Part shown: positions 25,547 to 35,621 of the stretch, piece by piece | Numbering within the stretch: the stretch's first letter is position 1 | Layout: every line of letters starts with the position of its first letter | The notes under the pieces: model-generated | Seen by the model: only the letters and a program-made list of their open reading frames with translations | Told to the model about the DNA's origin: nothing | The model's database searches: none | Program-made: the position numbers and the translations under genes | From: an uncultured Bacteroides sp. | GTDB taxonomy: Bacteria > Bacteroidota > Bacteroidia > Bacteroidales > Bacteroidaceae | Direction: 5' to 3' | Assembly: GCA_900551445.1 (NCBI GenBank) | Contig: URWA01000017.1 | Span: 5,049 to 69,048 of the forward strand | DNA: 64,000 nt

Positions 25547-27700
25547 ATGAGACAGAATTTTACACAAATCGATATATTTGCCGGTTTCCATCCGCAGAAC
25601 GGCATGGAATGGCAGAAAGAGAATGGCATCACTGCCAACTGGAAAACACCTGAACAGATTCAGGTGAAGCCTGTATATACCAAGGAAGACCTGGAGGGCA
25701 TGGAACACCTGAACTATGCGGCGGGTATTCCTCCTTATCTTCGTGGCCCGTACTCCATGATGTACACCTTCCGTCCGTGGACCATCCGTCAATATGCCGG
25801 ATTCTCTACCGCAGAAGAATCCAACGCCTTTTACCGTCGTAACCTGGCTTCCGGACAGAAAGGTCTGTCTGTGGCCTTCGACCTTCCGACTCACCGCGGT
25901 TATGACCCGGATCATCCGCGTGTAGTGGGCGATGTGGGTAAGGCAGGTGTATCTATCTGCTCGCTGGAAAACATGAAGGTGCTTTTCGATGGTATTCCGT
26001 TGAACAAGATGTCGGTATCCATGACCATGAACGGGGCGGTACTTCCCATCATGGCGTTCTACATCAATGCAGGACTGGAGCAGGGTGCCAAACTGGAAGA
26101 AATGGCCGGAACCATCCAGAACGATATTCTGAAGGAATTCATGGTGCGCAACACTTATATTTATCCGCCTGCCTTCTCCATGAAGATTATTTCCGACATC
26201 TTTGAATATACTTCCCAGAAGATGCCGAAATTCAACTCCATCTCTATCTCGGGATACCACATGCAGGAAGCGGGTGCCACTGCCGACATCGAGTTGGCTT
26301 ATACCCTGGCCGACGGATTGGAATATCTCCGTGCAGGAGTGGCTGCCGGCATTGACATCGATGCCTTCGCTCCCCGTCTGTCGTTCTTCTGGGCCATCGG
26401 CATGAACCATTTCATGGAAATCGCCAAGATGCGTGCCGCCCGTATGCTGTGGGCCAAGATTGTAAAACAGTTCCATCCGAAGAACCCGAAATCACTGGCT
26501 CTGCGTACACACTCACAGACTTCCGGATGGTCACTGACCGAACAGGATCCGTTCAACAACGTGGGACGTACTTGTATCGAGGCCATGGCTGCTGCACTGG
26601 GACACACGCAGTCACTGCATACCAACGCACTGGATGAAGCCATCGCCTTGCCGACGGACTTCTCGGCCCGTATCGCCCGAAACACGCAGATTTACATTCA
26701 GGAAGAAACGCAGATTTGCAAGAACGTGGACCCGTGGGGCGGTTCATACTACGTGGAAGCCCTGACCAACGAACTGGCCCACAAGGCATGGGAGCACATT
26801 CAAGAAATCGAGAAACTGGGTGGTATGGCCAAAGCCATCGAAACAGGTATTCCGAAGATGCGTATCGAAGAAGCAGCTGCCCGCACACAGGCTCGTATCG
26901 ACTCCGGTGAACAGACCATCGTGGGAACCAACAAATACCGTCTGGAAAAGGAAGACCCGATTGACATTCTGGAAGTAGACAACACCGCCGTACGTCAGGA
27001 GCAGATTGAGAACCTGCGCCGTCTGAAAGAAGGCCGTAACCAGGCCGAGGTAGACAAGGCATTGGAGGCCCTCACCGAATGTGTACGTACCGGCAAGGGC
27101 AACCTGCTGGAACTGGCCGTAGAAGCCGCCCGCGTACGTGCCACACTGGGAGAAATATCCTATGCCTGCGAAAAAGTCGTAGGACGTTATAAAGCAATTA
27201 TCAGAACCATATCAGGAGTGTATTCATCAGAAAGTAAAAAGGATGCAGATTTCGCACGGGCTTGCGAACTGACCGAAGAATTTGCGAAGAAAGAAGGCCG
27301 CCGTCCGCGTGTCATGATTGCCAAGATGGGACAGGACGGACACGACCGTGGTGCAAAAGTAGTGGCTACCGGATTTGCCGACTGTGGTTTCGACGTGGAT
27401 ATGGGACCGTTGTTCCAGACTCCGGAAGAAGCAGCCCGCGAAGCCGTGGAAAACGACGTGCATGCAGTGGGTGTTTCGTCACTGGCTGCCGGACACAAGA
27501 CCTTGATTCCGCAAATCATTGCCGAATTAAAACGTCTGGGCCGTGAAGATATTCTGGTATTCGCCGGAGGTGTCATCCCGGCACAGGATTATGACTTCCT
27601 GTACAAAGCCGGCGTAATGGCTATCTTTGGCCCGGGTACTTCCGTAGCCAAATCGGCCTGTCAGGTAATGGAACTGTTGCTGGAAGCAGAAGAGGAATAA
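25547..27700 (+). CDS. mutB: Methylmalonyl-CoA mutase large (catalytic) subunit
   Basis: Catalytic B12-dependent mutase. From the ATG at 25547 it has 717 residues, the usual length: substrate barrel with RGPYSMMYTFRPWTIRQYAG, FDLPTHRGYDPDHPR, and NVDPWGGSYYVE, then the C-terminal cobalamin domain with DGHDRG (Asp597, His599 as lower cobalt ligand, Gly602). Further in-frame upstream codons overlap the end of mutA and are not used. MeaB and the epimerase are not in the window. A strong terminator follows. Confidence 0.97.
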   Translation: MRQNFTQIDIFAGFHPQNGMEWQKENGITANWKTPEQIQVKPVYTKEDLEGMEHLNYAAGIPPYLRGPYSMMYTFRPWTIRQYAGFSTAEESNAFYRRNLASGQKGLSVAFDLPTHRGYDPDHPRVVGDVGKAGVSICSLENMKVLFDGIPLNKMSVSMTMNGAVLPIMAFYINAGLEQGAKLEEMAGTIQNDILKEFMVRNTYIYPPAFSMKIISDIFEYTSQKMPKFNSISISGYHMQEAGATADIELAYTLADGLEYLRAGVAAGIDIDAFAPRLSFFWAIGMNHFMEIAKMRAARMLWAKIVKQFHPKNPKSLALRTHSQTSGWSLTEQDPFNNVGRTCIEAMAAALGHTQSLHTNALDEAIALPTDFSARIARNTQIYIQEETQICKNVDPWGGSYYVEALTNELAHKAWEHIQEIEKLGGMAKAIETGIPKMRIEEAAARTQARIDSGEQTIVGTNKYRLEKEDPIDILEVDNTAVRQEQIENLRRLKEGRNQAEVDKALEALTECVRTGKGNLLELAVEAARVRATLGEISYACEKVVGRYKAIIRTISGVYSSESKKDADFARACELTEEFAKKEGRRPRVMIAKMGQDGHDRGAKVVATGFADCGFDVDMGPLFQTPEEAAREAVENDVHAVGVSSLAAGHKTLIPQIIAELKRLGREDILVFAGGVIPAQDYDFLYKAGVMAIFGPGTSVAKSACQVMELLLEAEEE

Positions 27701-27720
27701 AAGAAGGATTTCTATAAAAA

Positions 27721-27755
27721 AGCAGAGGCGTCTCAGATTTTGAAACGCCTCTGCT
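27721..27755. terminator. Bidirectional terminator between mutB and the ABC permease gene
   Basis: Perfect 11-bp stem AGCAGAGGCGT / ACGCCTCTGCT with A run before and T run after, so it can serve both converging transcripts. Confidence 0.9.
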
Positions 27756-27897
27756 TTTTTTATACTTCCTCCATTATTTTTTCAACTGGATGTGAAAGAA
27801 ACTCTTTACCAGTCTTTAGGCAATATCAGTACTTTCTAAGCCGTAATAGCGTACTCACTGAAAGTACCACGGTACTATCCTTGGAAGTATTGAAAAG

Positions 27898-29151
27898 TCA
27901 TTTATACGTAATCCAACGAATCATTTCCTTGAAAGAAGGTTTCTTGCCGTACATCAGAATACCTACCCGGTAAATCTTTCCTGCTATCCAAATCATTCCG
28001 AACGCGGCGGCATACAGAATCACCACCGACAGTACGGTTTCCCATACTGGTATATCGAAAGGCAGACGTACCATCATGACAATGGGTGAGGTAAACGGAA
28101 TCATGGAGCACCAGATAGCCAGTGGTCCGTCAGGGTTATCGGAACTGTAAATGCCTGCATACAGCGCAAAAATCAGCAAAAGGATAATCGGCATCATAAA
28201 CTGCTGGGAATCTTCCTGCCCGTTGATGGCGGCCCCGATGGCCGCAAAGATGGAAGCATATACCAGATAACCTCCGATGAAGTTCAAGAGAAAGAGTCCT
28301 CCCATCTTGGCCAGGTTCAACCCATTCAATACAGCCAGCACACTGGAAGCCTCTCCCATCAGTTCTGGAGAACTGCCGGATAGACTACCCGCAATGCCCA
28401 ACAACACCACAATCAACAGAATCCAAATGGCCAGCTGGGCCACGCCTACCAGTCCGATACCCACAATCTTTCCAATCATCAGTTGGAAAGGACGGACAGA
28501 AGACACAATGACCTCCACAATGCGGTTGGTCTTTTCTTCCATCACGCTTTGCATCACCATACCTCCGTAGGACATCACGAACATATAAATCAGAAATGTC
28601 AATACCATGCCGGCTGCCATGGCGGCTCCTGCATTCGATTCGCTTTCTGTGCCGTCGTCACTCCATTTCACCGTACGGATATTCAGCTTACGGTTCATAT
28701 CCTGCATAATGGAAGGCAACTGGGGTATGTCATAGCGAAGCAGCTTGTCTTGACGCACCTGTTCATCGAGTGTCTCGCTCACCAACCGCGAAAGGCTGTT
28801 CGGCACTTCTTTCCGTGAATAAATGGTCACGGCTTCCGGATGCACTGCTAAGTCGGCCTTGATTTCTACTACGGCATCGAACGCACTGGAATCTGTCCGG
28901 AAAGAAGCCTCCATCTGAGGAACTCCTACGAAATGATACGATTCATCATCCTTGAACTGGGGCAGGTATTTCATGGTCTCATCAATAACGGCCACCTGTT
29001 TCTGGTCGCCTCCCTTGACGGTAGACAACCACAAGGGAACAAAAATAAGTGCCGCAAACACAAACGGCATCAGAATGGTGAGCAGGATGAATGACTTCTT
29101 GCTCACTCGATTTATGAATTCACGCTGAATAATAATTCCTATCTTGTTCAT
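27898..29151 (-). CDS. ABC-2 type transporter permease (NatB-like)
   Basis: 417-residue membrane subunit of an ABC exporter. A first membrane helix at about 20-45 (ILLTILMPFVFAALIFVPLWL), a large extracytoplasmic domain, then five to six helices with VMEEKTNRIVEVIVSS, the signature of the NatB/ABC-2 permease group. The start is placed at the ATG 29151 (MNKIGIII), 17 bases after the ATPase stop; upstream in-frame codons overlap that gene. The exported substrate is unknown; NatAB exports sodium, other members export lipids or drugs. Confidence 0.88.
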   Translation of the reverse strand: MNKIGIIIQREFINRVSKKSFILLTILMPFVFAALIFVPLWLSTVKGGDQKQVAVIDETMKYLPQFKDDESYHFVGVPQMEASFRTDSSAFDAVVEIKADLAVHPEAVTIYSRKEVPNSLSRLVSETLDEQVRQDKLLRYDIPQLPSIMQDMNRKLNIRTVKWSDDGTESESNAGAAMAAGMVLTFLIYMFVMSYGGMVMQSVMEEKTNRIVEVIVSSVRPFQLMIGKIVGIGLVGVAQLAIWILLIVVLLGIAGSLSGSSPELMGEASSVLAVLNGLNLAKMGGLFLLNFIGGYLVYASIFAAIGAAINGQEDSQQFMMPIILLLIFALYAGIYSSDNPDGPLAIWCSMIPFTSPIVMMVRLPFDIPVWETVLSVVILYAAAFGMIWIAGKIYRVGILMYGKKPSFKEMIRWITYK

Positions 29152-29168
29152 AGCAAAGCAGATTTTAG

Positions 29169-30086
29169 TTAGATTTTTCCTTCTACCGTACGGATAAAAA
29201 TATCGTTCATGGAAGGAATACATTCCGAGAACTGGGTGATTTCGGCCTGGGCACCGATCAGTGACAGCATTTCCGAATTGGAAATGGAAGTCAGCTTGCG
29301 CAATTTATAGCTGACCGTCTGCGCATCGAGCACTTGACGACCGACCACTTCGAAGGCATCCGATTCCGGCAATGGCTGGGCCGACTGCACGGTCAATTCA
29401 TACAGATTGCTCTTATACTGGGAGCGAATGTCCTGCACGGCTCCCTGCAACACCACCTTGGAATGATTGATCAGCGCAATGTGGTCGCAGATTTCTTCTA
29501 CAGATGCCATGTTGTGCGTAGAAAAGATAATGGTATGCCCTTCTTCTTTCAGCTTCAGAATTTCGCGTTTCAGCAGTTCGGCATTTACCGGGTCAAAACC
29601 GGAAAACGGCTCATCGAAGATTAACAAAGGAGGACGGTGGAGTACCGTAATGACAAACTGCACTTTCTGCTGCATACCTTTGGAAAGCTCTTCCAGCTTC
29701 TTGTTCCACCAAGGCATAATGTCAAACCGCTCGAACCAGTCGGTCAGGCGCTTCTTTGCCTCCTGACGGCTCAAGCCTTTCAGTTGGGCCAGATACACAG
29801 CCTGTTCGCCCACCTTCATCTTCTTGTAAAGTCCGCGTTCTTCCGGAAGATAGCCGATGGAATAAATATCCTGCGGTTGGGAAAGATGACCGTCAAACCA
29901 GACTTCTCCTGCATCGGGAGCCGTAATACGGTTAATGATACGAATCAAAGTGGTCTTTCCAGCCCCATTGGGGCCCAGTAAGCCAAAGACCTGCCCCTTA
30001 GGTACCTGAATGCTCACTCCATCCAGTGCCGTATGGTTGGCATAACGTTTGGTGACTTGTCGTGTTTCTAAAAAAGAATCATTCAT
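29169..30086 (-). CDS. ABC transporter ATP-binding protein
   Basis: 305-residue ATPase paired with the ABC-2 permease. Walker A GPNGAGKTT (about 39-47), signature LSKGMQQKVQF, Walker B LLIFDEPFSGFDP, switch His in STHNMASV, and a C-terminal regulatory extension (about 220-305) typical of NatA/CcmA-like ATPases (DUF4162). First gene of the two-gene operon. Confidence 0.93.
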   Translation of the reverse strand: MNDSFLETRQVTKRYANHTALDGVSIQVPKGQVFGLLGPNGAGKTTLIRIINRITAPDAGEVWFDGHLSQPQDIYSIGYLPEERGLYKKMKVGEQAVYLAQLKGLSRQEAKKRLTDWFERFDIMPWWNKKLEELSKGMQQKVQFVITVLHRPPLLIFDEPFSGFDPVNAELLKREILKLKEEGHTIIFSTHNMASVEEICDHIALINHSKVVLQGAVQDIRSQYKSNLYELTVQSAQPLPESDAFEVVGRQVLDAQTVSYKLRKLTSISNSEMLSLIGAQAEITQFSECIPSMNDIFIRTVEGKI

Positions 30087-30132
30087 GTCTTAGATTTTAA
30101 AAGTTTGAACATAAAAACAATTTCACATTCAA

Positions 30133-30140
30133 CAAAGGTA
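30133..30140 (-). promoter_or_regulatory. -7 box of the ABC exporter operon
   Basis: TACCTTTG on the minus strand, 46 bases before the ATPase start codon. Confidence 0.55.
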
Positions 30141-30190
30141 GAAAAATCCCTTTAATAGAAAACATCCGACAGATTTTTATGTATAAAAAA

Positions 30191-30229
30191 AGCGGAAATA
30201 CCGATTTCCATTACACCGGTATTTCCGCT
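30191..30229 (-). terminator. Terminator of the DUF5020-permease operon
   Basis: Perfect 13-bp stem AGCGGAAATACCG / CGGTATTTCCGCT followed by a T run on the minus strand. Confidence 0.9.
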
Positions 30230-30250
30230 ATCTATTCAAACGGACTCAAA

Positions 30251-31543
30251 CTACAAGAAAAACTTAAAGACAAAGATAACCGACAAGATGTACATAGCCG
30301 GTGTCAGTTTCTTGGTATGCCCGCACAATAAGTTTATCAATACATAACTGATCATACCCAGTACGATACCGTCGGAGATACTATAAGCCAACGGCATGAA
30401 GATGATGCAGATGAAAGCCGGAATGGCTTCGGAATAATCCAGAAAATCTACCTTCTTGACAGAAGACATCATCATCAGTCCTACCAGAATCAGTACCGGA
30501 GCAGTGGCAGCCCCCGGAACAGCCAGAAAGAAAGGAGCCAGGAACAAGGACAACAGGAAACAAACGGCAGTGACGAAAGCTGTCAGACCACTGCGTCCCC
30601 CTTCTCCTACTCCGGAAGCACTTTCTACAAAAGTAGTAATGGTACTGGTTCCCAATACGGCGCCGGCAGTGGTACCGACCGCATCCACCAGAAAAGCCTG
30701 TTTCAGATGCGGAATCTTTCCGTCTTTCGTCACCATCCCTGCCTTGGTCGTCACCCCGACCAGCGTACCAATGGTATCAAACATATCCACAAACAAGAAA
30801 GTAAATACCACGACAACCATTTCCTTGGTGAAGATATGTTCCCACTGGAACTGGCAGAAAATAGGGGCAATAGAAGGAGGCGTACTGAACACGCCGTCCA
30901 GATGAGTCAATCCCATCGGAATACCGATGACAGTAGTCAGCAAAATACCAATCAACAGGGCACCACGTACCTTCTTCACCAGCAGGATGGAAGTCACCAG
31001 CAAACCGATGATTCCCAGCAAAGCAGAACCGGAAGTAATGTCACCCAAGGAAATCAGGGTCGCGTCGTTGTTCACAATAATGCCGGCATTCTGCAGACCG
31101 ATGAAAGCGATAAACAGACCGATACCTGCTCCGATGGCATTTCGAAGCGTCAGCGGAAGCGCATCCACAATCTTTTCACGCAGGTTGGTCACTGTCAACA
31201 GAATAAAGATAATTCCTTCCAGCAGCACAGCTGTCAAGGCAAACTGCCAGGAATATCCCAGTGTCAGACATACCGTATAGGCAAAAAACGCATTCAGTCC
31301 CATACCCGGAGCCAGTCCGAAAGGAAGTTTCGCATACACTGCCATCAACAAGGTGGCAAAGGCAGAAGCGATGACTGTGGTAGTAAACAGCGCTCCCTTA
31401 TCCATCCCCGTAGCCGCCAGAATATTCGGGTTGACGGCCAAAATATAGGCCATGGTCAGAAAGGTGGTGATACCGGCCAGGATTTCCGTGCGCACACGGG
31501 TCTCACGAGGATTAAAACCAAATAATTTTTCGAGCATTTTCAT
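30251..31543 (-). CDS. NCS2-family purine permease (AzgA/PbuG type)
   Basis: 430-residue inner membrane nucleobase importer with 13-14 predicted membrane segments. The N-terminus (RETRVRTEILAGITTFLTMAY), the GMGLNAFFAY motif, and FLFVDMFDTIGTLVG with GTSTITTFVESASGVGEGGR are characteristic of the AzgA-like branch for adenine, guanine and hypoxanthine. It follows the DUF5020 gene by 32 bases on the same strand without an obvious promoter between, so outer and inner membrane steps are probably co-expressed. Confidence 0.92.
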   Translation of the reverse strand: MKMLEKLFGFNPRETRVRTEILAGITTFLTMAYILAVNPNILAATGMDKGALFTTTVIASAFATLLMAVYAKLPFGLAPGMGLNAFFAYTVCLTLGYSWQFALTAVLLEGIIFILLTVTNLREKIVDALPLTLRNAIGAGIGLFIAFIGLQNAGIIVNNDATLISLGDITSGSALLGIIGLLVTSILLVKKVRGALLIGILLTTVIGIPMGLTHLDGVFSTPPSIAPIFCQFQWEHIFTKEMVVVVFTFLFVDMFDTIGTLVGVTTKAGMVTKDGKIPHLKQAFLVDAVGTTAGAVLGTSTITTFVESASGVGEGGRSGLTAFVTAVCFLLSLFLAPFFLAVPGAATAPVLILVGLMMMSSVKKVDFLDYSEAIPAFICIIFMPLAYSISDGIVLGMISYVLINLLCGHTKKLTPAMYILSVIFVFKFFL

Positions 31544-31575
31544 TGTATAGTTACTTTAGGTCGATTTTAACAACA

Positions 31576-32277
31576 TCAGAAAGTCCATTTCATAGCCAGC
31601 GTCGGGATGAAATAAAAGCCATCGCGCGTAGCAAAGTTGTGACTCAATTCCCATTCCGAACCCACGCTCAGGTTCAGATTGTCATTCACATGCTTGAACT
31701 TGTTCAAGTTTATCCAGAACTGCGGCTCACTGATAAATATAAAGTTATGGTTCTGTCCGTTCACATCGGTATGCTTCTCCCGCCAGAAATCGGCAAATCC
31801 GCTGAACGTGAACTTTTCCTGCCAGAAATTCAGGGTCCAGGTACCCGTCAACTGAAAATTATGGGGTTTCACATTCTTCTGAATGTATTTATACAGCACC
31901 TGAATACCAAATGTCTTTGAAAAGTCACTGTTGTTCCAAGAATAAGTGGCACCTCCCAAAAAAGCGTTATTAATATAATTCAAACCACCGTTATATTCTA
32001 CGTGTGCAGAAAAAGGAGCTTTCCAGAATCTCAGTTCCCGGCTGATTTCCCAATAAGCAGAAGCCACTCCTTTGTCCGTATAATCCATATCGACAAAGAA
32101 ATACGTGCTTCCCCACTTGTCGGCCTTGAACATTTCGACCGTGGTAGTTACCCAAGGACGCTCGTCGAGTGATTTGTACAAGGCACGTCCCAAGTCGTAG
32201 TGTAACTGAATGTTCTGCGCCACGGCTTCTCCCACAAAGGCAGACAGAAGAAGTACGAAAAGAAATAATTTTTTCAT
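31576..32277 (-). CDS. DUF5020 (Tsx-like) outer membrane protein
   Basis: 233-residue protein with a clear signal peptide (1-20, cleavage after AVA) and amphipathic beta-strands rich in Trp, Tyr and Phe ending in TLAMKWTF, the pattern of an outer-membrane barrel. Motifs such as FVDMDYTDKGVASAYWEISRE resemble DUF5020 and the nucleoside channel Tsx. Gene order with a purine permease 32 bases downstream supports a role as an outer membrane channel for nucleosides or bases; this is inference from context. Confidence 0.75.
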   Translation of the reverse strand: MKKLFLFVLLLSAFVGEAVAQNIQLHYDLGRALYKSLDERPWVTTTVEMFKADKWGSTYFFVDMDYTDKGVASAYWEISRELRFWKAPFSAHVEYNGGLNYINNAFLGGATYSWNNSDFSKTFGIQVLYKYIQKNVKPHNFQLTGTWTLNFWQEKFTFSGFADFWREKHTDVNGQNHNFIFISEPQFWINLNKFKHVNDNLNLSVGSEWELSHNFATRDGFYFIPTLAMKWTF

Positions 32278-32316
32278 TTGAATTTAACTTGTTTTTAATG
32301 GTTTTTAAATCGGCTG

Positions 32317-32324
32317 CAAAATTA
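32317..32324 (-). promoter_or_regulatory. -7 box of the DUF5020-permease operon
   Basis: TAATTTTG on the minus strand, divergent from the fucosidase promoter 33 bases away. Confidence 0.5.
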
Positions 32325-32357
32325 CATAAAAAAGCACTATAAAAACAAAGAACTCCT

Positions 32358-32365
32358 TATCTTTG
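32358..32365 (+). promoter_or_regulatory. -7 box of the fucosidase gene
   Basis: TATCTTTG, 25 bases before the start codon. Confidence 0.6.
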
Positions 32366-32390
32366 CTTTTAAGAATATAAATGAAAGCCC

Positions 32391-34499
32391 ATGAAAAAGC
32401 TATTTATCCTCCTATTAGTGTGTGCAATCGGCCTTGGAGCAAAAGGCCAGGTATCTTCAGCCGCTTTTCAAAGATGGCACGGTGACAAATATTCCATGTT
32501 CATTCATTTCGGACTCTATTCCCAGCTGGGAGGAGTGTGGCACCAAAAACCGATTCAGGATGGATATAGTGAACAAATTCGGGCTTTTGCACAAATCCCC
32601 AAAGAGGAATATGAACAGATAGTCCGCGAATTCAATCCTACGGAATTCAATGCAGACTCTATCGCCCTGCTGGCCAAGAAGGCAGGCATGCATTCCATTA
32701 TTTTTACCAGTAAGCATCACGATGGTTTCTGCCTGTTCAAGACCGCTACCACCTCGTTCAATTCCTACGATGCCTCTCCTTGCAAACGAGACTTCGTCAA
32801 AGAATTGTCGGAAGCTGCCCGGCGGCAAGGATTACGGTTCGGACTGTACTTCTCACTCATCGACTGGCACTACCCGTATGCTTCGCCCATGTCACCACAC
32901 AATGCAGATTTCATCACGGAGAGTCATCATAATTACTCCAAACAACAACTGAAAGAACTGCTTACCCACTACGGAACCATCTCGGAATTGTGGTTCGACA
33001 TGGGTTCCAACACACCCGCACAAAGCAAGGAACTTTACGAAATGGTTCACCGGTACCAGCCCGACTGCATGGTCAGCGGACGACTGGGAAACGACCAATA
33101 CGATTTCTGCGTAATGGCCGACAATGATTATCCGGAAAAAACACTCCATGCTCCCTGGCAAAGTGCCGCCTCCATGTTCGACGAAACATGGGGATACCGC
33201 TCTTGGCAGGCACGTGGCAACGTAGAAGATAAAGTACAGGAAAAGACACGCAGTCTGATCAATGTCGTTTCCAGAGGAGGAAACTACCTGCTCAATATCG
33301 GTCCTAAAGGAAACGGCGAAGTGGTCGACTTTGAGAAAGAAGTGCTGGAACAAATCGGCGACTGGCTTTCCCGTTACGGTTATGCCGTATATCAAACGGA
33401 AGCCTCTCCGTTTCAGGAAGAGTTCACATGGGGAGAAGTGACCCGCAAGGACAACCATCTGTATCTCTTCCTCTCGGGCACTTATCCAAAGGATGGGAAA
33501 ATCACCCTTTCCATGCCGGGTTATATCCTGCAGAAAGGAGAAGGGAAAATGGCTACCTACCTGCAATACGGCGATGAAGTGGTGCTCACCATACCGGCCT
33601 CAGCCTACAAAGACAAACAAATCCATGTGCTGACACTCGATTTCGACAAGCGGATTGAACCGTTGCCGGGAACGACTGTCAAAAGTATGGTACTGACTGC
33701 CCAAAATGCCACGCCGCAATACAGCTATTCTTGCTTTGACTATTACACCAACTACCGCAGTATCATCGGTTACAGCTGGGACTTTGAACAACTGCTTTTA
33801 AAACAGCTGGAACTTGTTTACACTCCGCAGGAAGCCGGCCGGAAAATCGATTTGATTCTCGACGGAAAGACCTATCACGTCACTTTAAATAAAGGAAAGG
33901 AACAGAAAGCGGCTTCGCTTTCCAATACGGTATGGGGAAAAACCTATATCTGTGGCCCGGGCAACGGGATATTCCATTCAAAAGACACGTTGATTGCCAA
34001 CCTGCAACAAACTCCTCTCACCGGTAAAACCTGGAAGCCCGCAGCAGAGAGCGATACGTTGGATTGTCCCCAATTCGCCAGCTATTATATTCTGAGAGAA
34101 GTGGAATCACCCCGCTCACAACATATTCTGGCTGAAATCGGGGCAGGAAACGGCATGGAAGTCTATGTCAATGGAAAACTGATTGCCAAACATCTGAATC
34201 CGTACCGCACTCAGTTCCGTACGGAAAAAATCGTGCTTCCACTCCAAAAGGGTACGAACCAAGTAATCCTCCGGACTTACAACCGCTTCGAGAACCAGGC
34301 TACCTATCTGCTTCGACCTGCGGAAGAACAGACAGTCTACCGTCAGGATGTGGTACTGCCAGACGCCCTCAACGGAAAAGACCATCATCTTGTACTGAAA
34401 CCACACAATCCCTCTTCCCCGCATACTGATGCAGAATTATCCAATCTGCGCATCCGGTTAAGAAGGATTGCCCTCAACAAAGGTCAAAGAGATCAATAA
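32391..34499 (+). CDS. Alpha-L-fucosidase, GH29
   Basis: Retaining exo-fucosidase for fucosylated host or plant glycans. 702 residues: signal peptide 1-20, catalytic barrel about 25-335 with MFIHFGLYS, SKHHDGFCLF (HH substrate motif), and the nucleophile in ELWFDMG (Asp203). After the barrel come a C-terminal fucosidase beta-sandwich (about 340-430) and a further carbohydrate-binding-like sandwich near 560-660. Longer than minimal GH29 enzymes (about 450). It is not in a polysaccharide locus; its last 7 bases overlap the convergent metF gene. Confidence 0.93.
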   Translation: MKKLFILLLVCAIGLGAKGQVSSAAFQRWHGDKYSMFIHFGLYSQLGGVWHQKPIQDGYSEQIRAFAQIPKEEYEQIVREFNPTEFNADSIALLAKKAGMHSIIFTSKHHDGFCLFKTATTSFNSYDASPCKRDFVKELSEAARRQGLRFGLYFSLIDWHYPYASPMSPHNADFITESHHNYSKQQLKELLTHYGTISELWFDMGSNTPAQSKELYEMVHRYQPDCMVSGRLGNDQYDFCVMADNDYPEKTLHAPWQSAASMFDETWGYRSWQARGNVEDKVQEKTRSLINVVSRGGNYLLNIGPKGNGEVVDFEKEVLEQIGDWLSRYGYAVYQTEASPFQEEFTWGEVTRKDNHLYLFLSGTYPKDGKITLSMPGYILQKGEGKMATYLQYGDEVVLTIPASAYKDKQIHVLTLDFDKRIEPLPGTTVKSMVLTAQNATPQYSYSCFDYYTNYRSIIGYSWDFEQLLLKQLELVYTPQEAGRKIDLILDGKTYHVTLNKGKEQKAASLSNTVWGKTYICGPGNGIFHSKDTLIANLQQTPLTGKTWKPAAESDTLDCPQFASYYILREVESPRSQHILAEIGAGNGMEVYVNGKLIAKHLNPYRTQFRTEKIVLPLQKGTNQVILRTYNRFENQATYLLRPAEEQTVYRQDVVLPDALNGKDHHLVLKPHNPSSPHTDAELSNLRIRLRRIALNKGQRDQ

Positions 34500-35446
34500 A
34501 TCTCTTTGGCCACTTTATATACACTGTCGGAAGCCATAAAGGTATAGAAATGCAGGCCGGGAACCCCATGTGCCAGCAAGTCTTTGCACTGGGCCTTGCA
34601 CCATTCTACTCCTACCGCCTTCACTTCGTCGTCATTCTCACATTTACGGAGCTCTGAAGCAAAGGCTTCGGGAATATCGGTGCGGAACACTTTAGGCAGC
34701 ACATTCAACTGGTTCTTGAAGACTACCGGCTTGATGCCCGGAATGATAGGCACCTCAATGCCTTCCTGACGGCAACGGTCGACAAAAGCATAGTATTTCT
34801 CGTTGTCAAAAAACATCTGAGTCACCACGTAATCGGCCCCGTTGCGTACTTTCTCTTTCAAGTAGAACAAGTCCGACTCCATGTTGGGAGCTTCTTCATG
34901 CTTCTCCGGATAGCAGGCCATACCATAAGAGAAAGGAGTTTCAATGCCTTCAATTTTCGAACCATCCAATGAGATGCCCTGATTGAAACGGTTCACCTGC
35001 TCCTGCAAGTCGGTGGCGTGTTCGTTGTACAGATAGAGGTCCTTGGCCGCAATGTCCAACGGTTTGGAGTCACCTCTCAGCAACAACAGATTGGTAATGC
35101 CTAGAAAGTTCAGGTCGAGCAACGCGTATTCCGTTTCTTCCTTGGTAAATCCCTTACAGATGATATGGGGAACCGCCTGAATGCCGTACTTGTTCTGGAT
35201 GGCTGCCGCAATGGCGACCGTTCCCGGACGTTTCCGGACCGTGGTCTTCTTCAGGTTGCCGTCGGGTTGCGGCAGATACACAATCTCACTGTGGTGAGCC
35301 GTGATATTGATGTACTTGGGGTCGAACTCCCGCAACTTGTCGATGACGTGATATACTTTTTGTATGCTGTTTCCTTTTAAAGGCGGCAAAATCTCAAAGG
35401 AAAATATCGGTTCCTTACTATTCTTAATCAAATCTATTACTTTCAT
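34493..35446 (-). CDS. metF: 5,10-methylenetetrahydrofolate reductase
   Basis: FAD-dependent reduction of methylene-THF to methyl-THF for methionine synthesis. 317 residues in a TIM barrel: FSFEILPPLKG (catalytic Glu of the family), ITAHHSE, LLLLRGD, and QMFFDNEKYYAFV with IPGIKPV. Close to metY and the Lrp-type regulator, so it belongs to a local methionine cluster. Confidence 0.95.
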   Translation of the reverse strand: MKVIDLIKNSKEPIFSFEILPPLKGNSIQKVYHVIDKLREFDPKYINITAHHSEIVYLPQPDGNLKKTTVRKRPGTVAIAAAIQNKYGIQAVPHIICKGFTKEETEYALLDLNFLGITNLLLLRGDSKPLDIAAKDLYLYNEHATDLQEQVNRFNQGISLDGSKIEGIETPFSYGMACYPEKHEEAPNMESDLFYLKEKVRNGADYVVTQMFFDNEKYYAFVDRCRQEGIEVPIIPGIKPVVFKNQLNVLPKVFRTDIPEAFASELRKCENDDEVKAVGVEWCKAQCKDLLAHGVPGLHFYTFMASDSVYKVAKEIY

Positions 35447-35470
35447 CGTGCATTTGTAAATTTATACCGA

Positions 35471-35478
35471 CAAAGATA
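35471..35478 (-). promoter_or_regulatory. -7 box of metF
   Basis: TATCTTTG on the minus strand, 24 bases before the start codon. Confidence 0.6.
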
Positions 35479-35621
35479 CAAGCAATTGATTTATCCACCA
35501 ACACTCTGTTGATATTTAGAAAAAAGAGATTGTTTAACCCACAAAACACCTGTCAAAACAGAATAATATTCTATTCAGAGCTTCAATTATAGAATAAAAG
35601 GACAGTAAATCGCGCAGCTAT

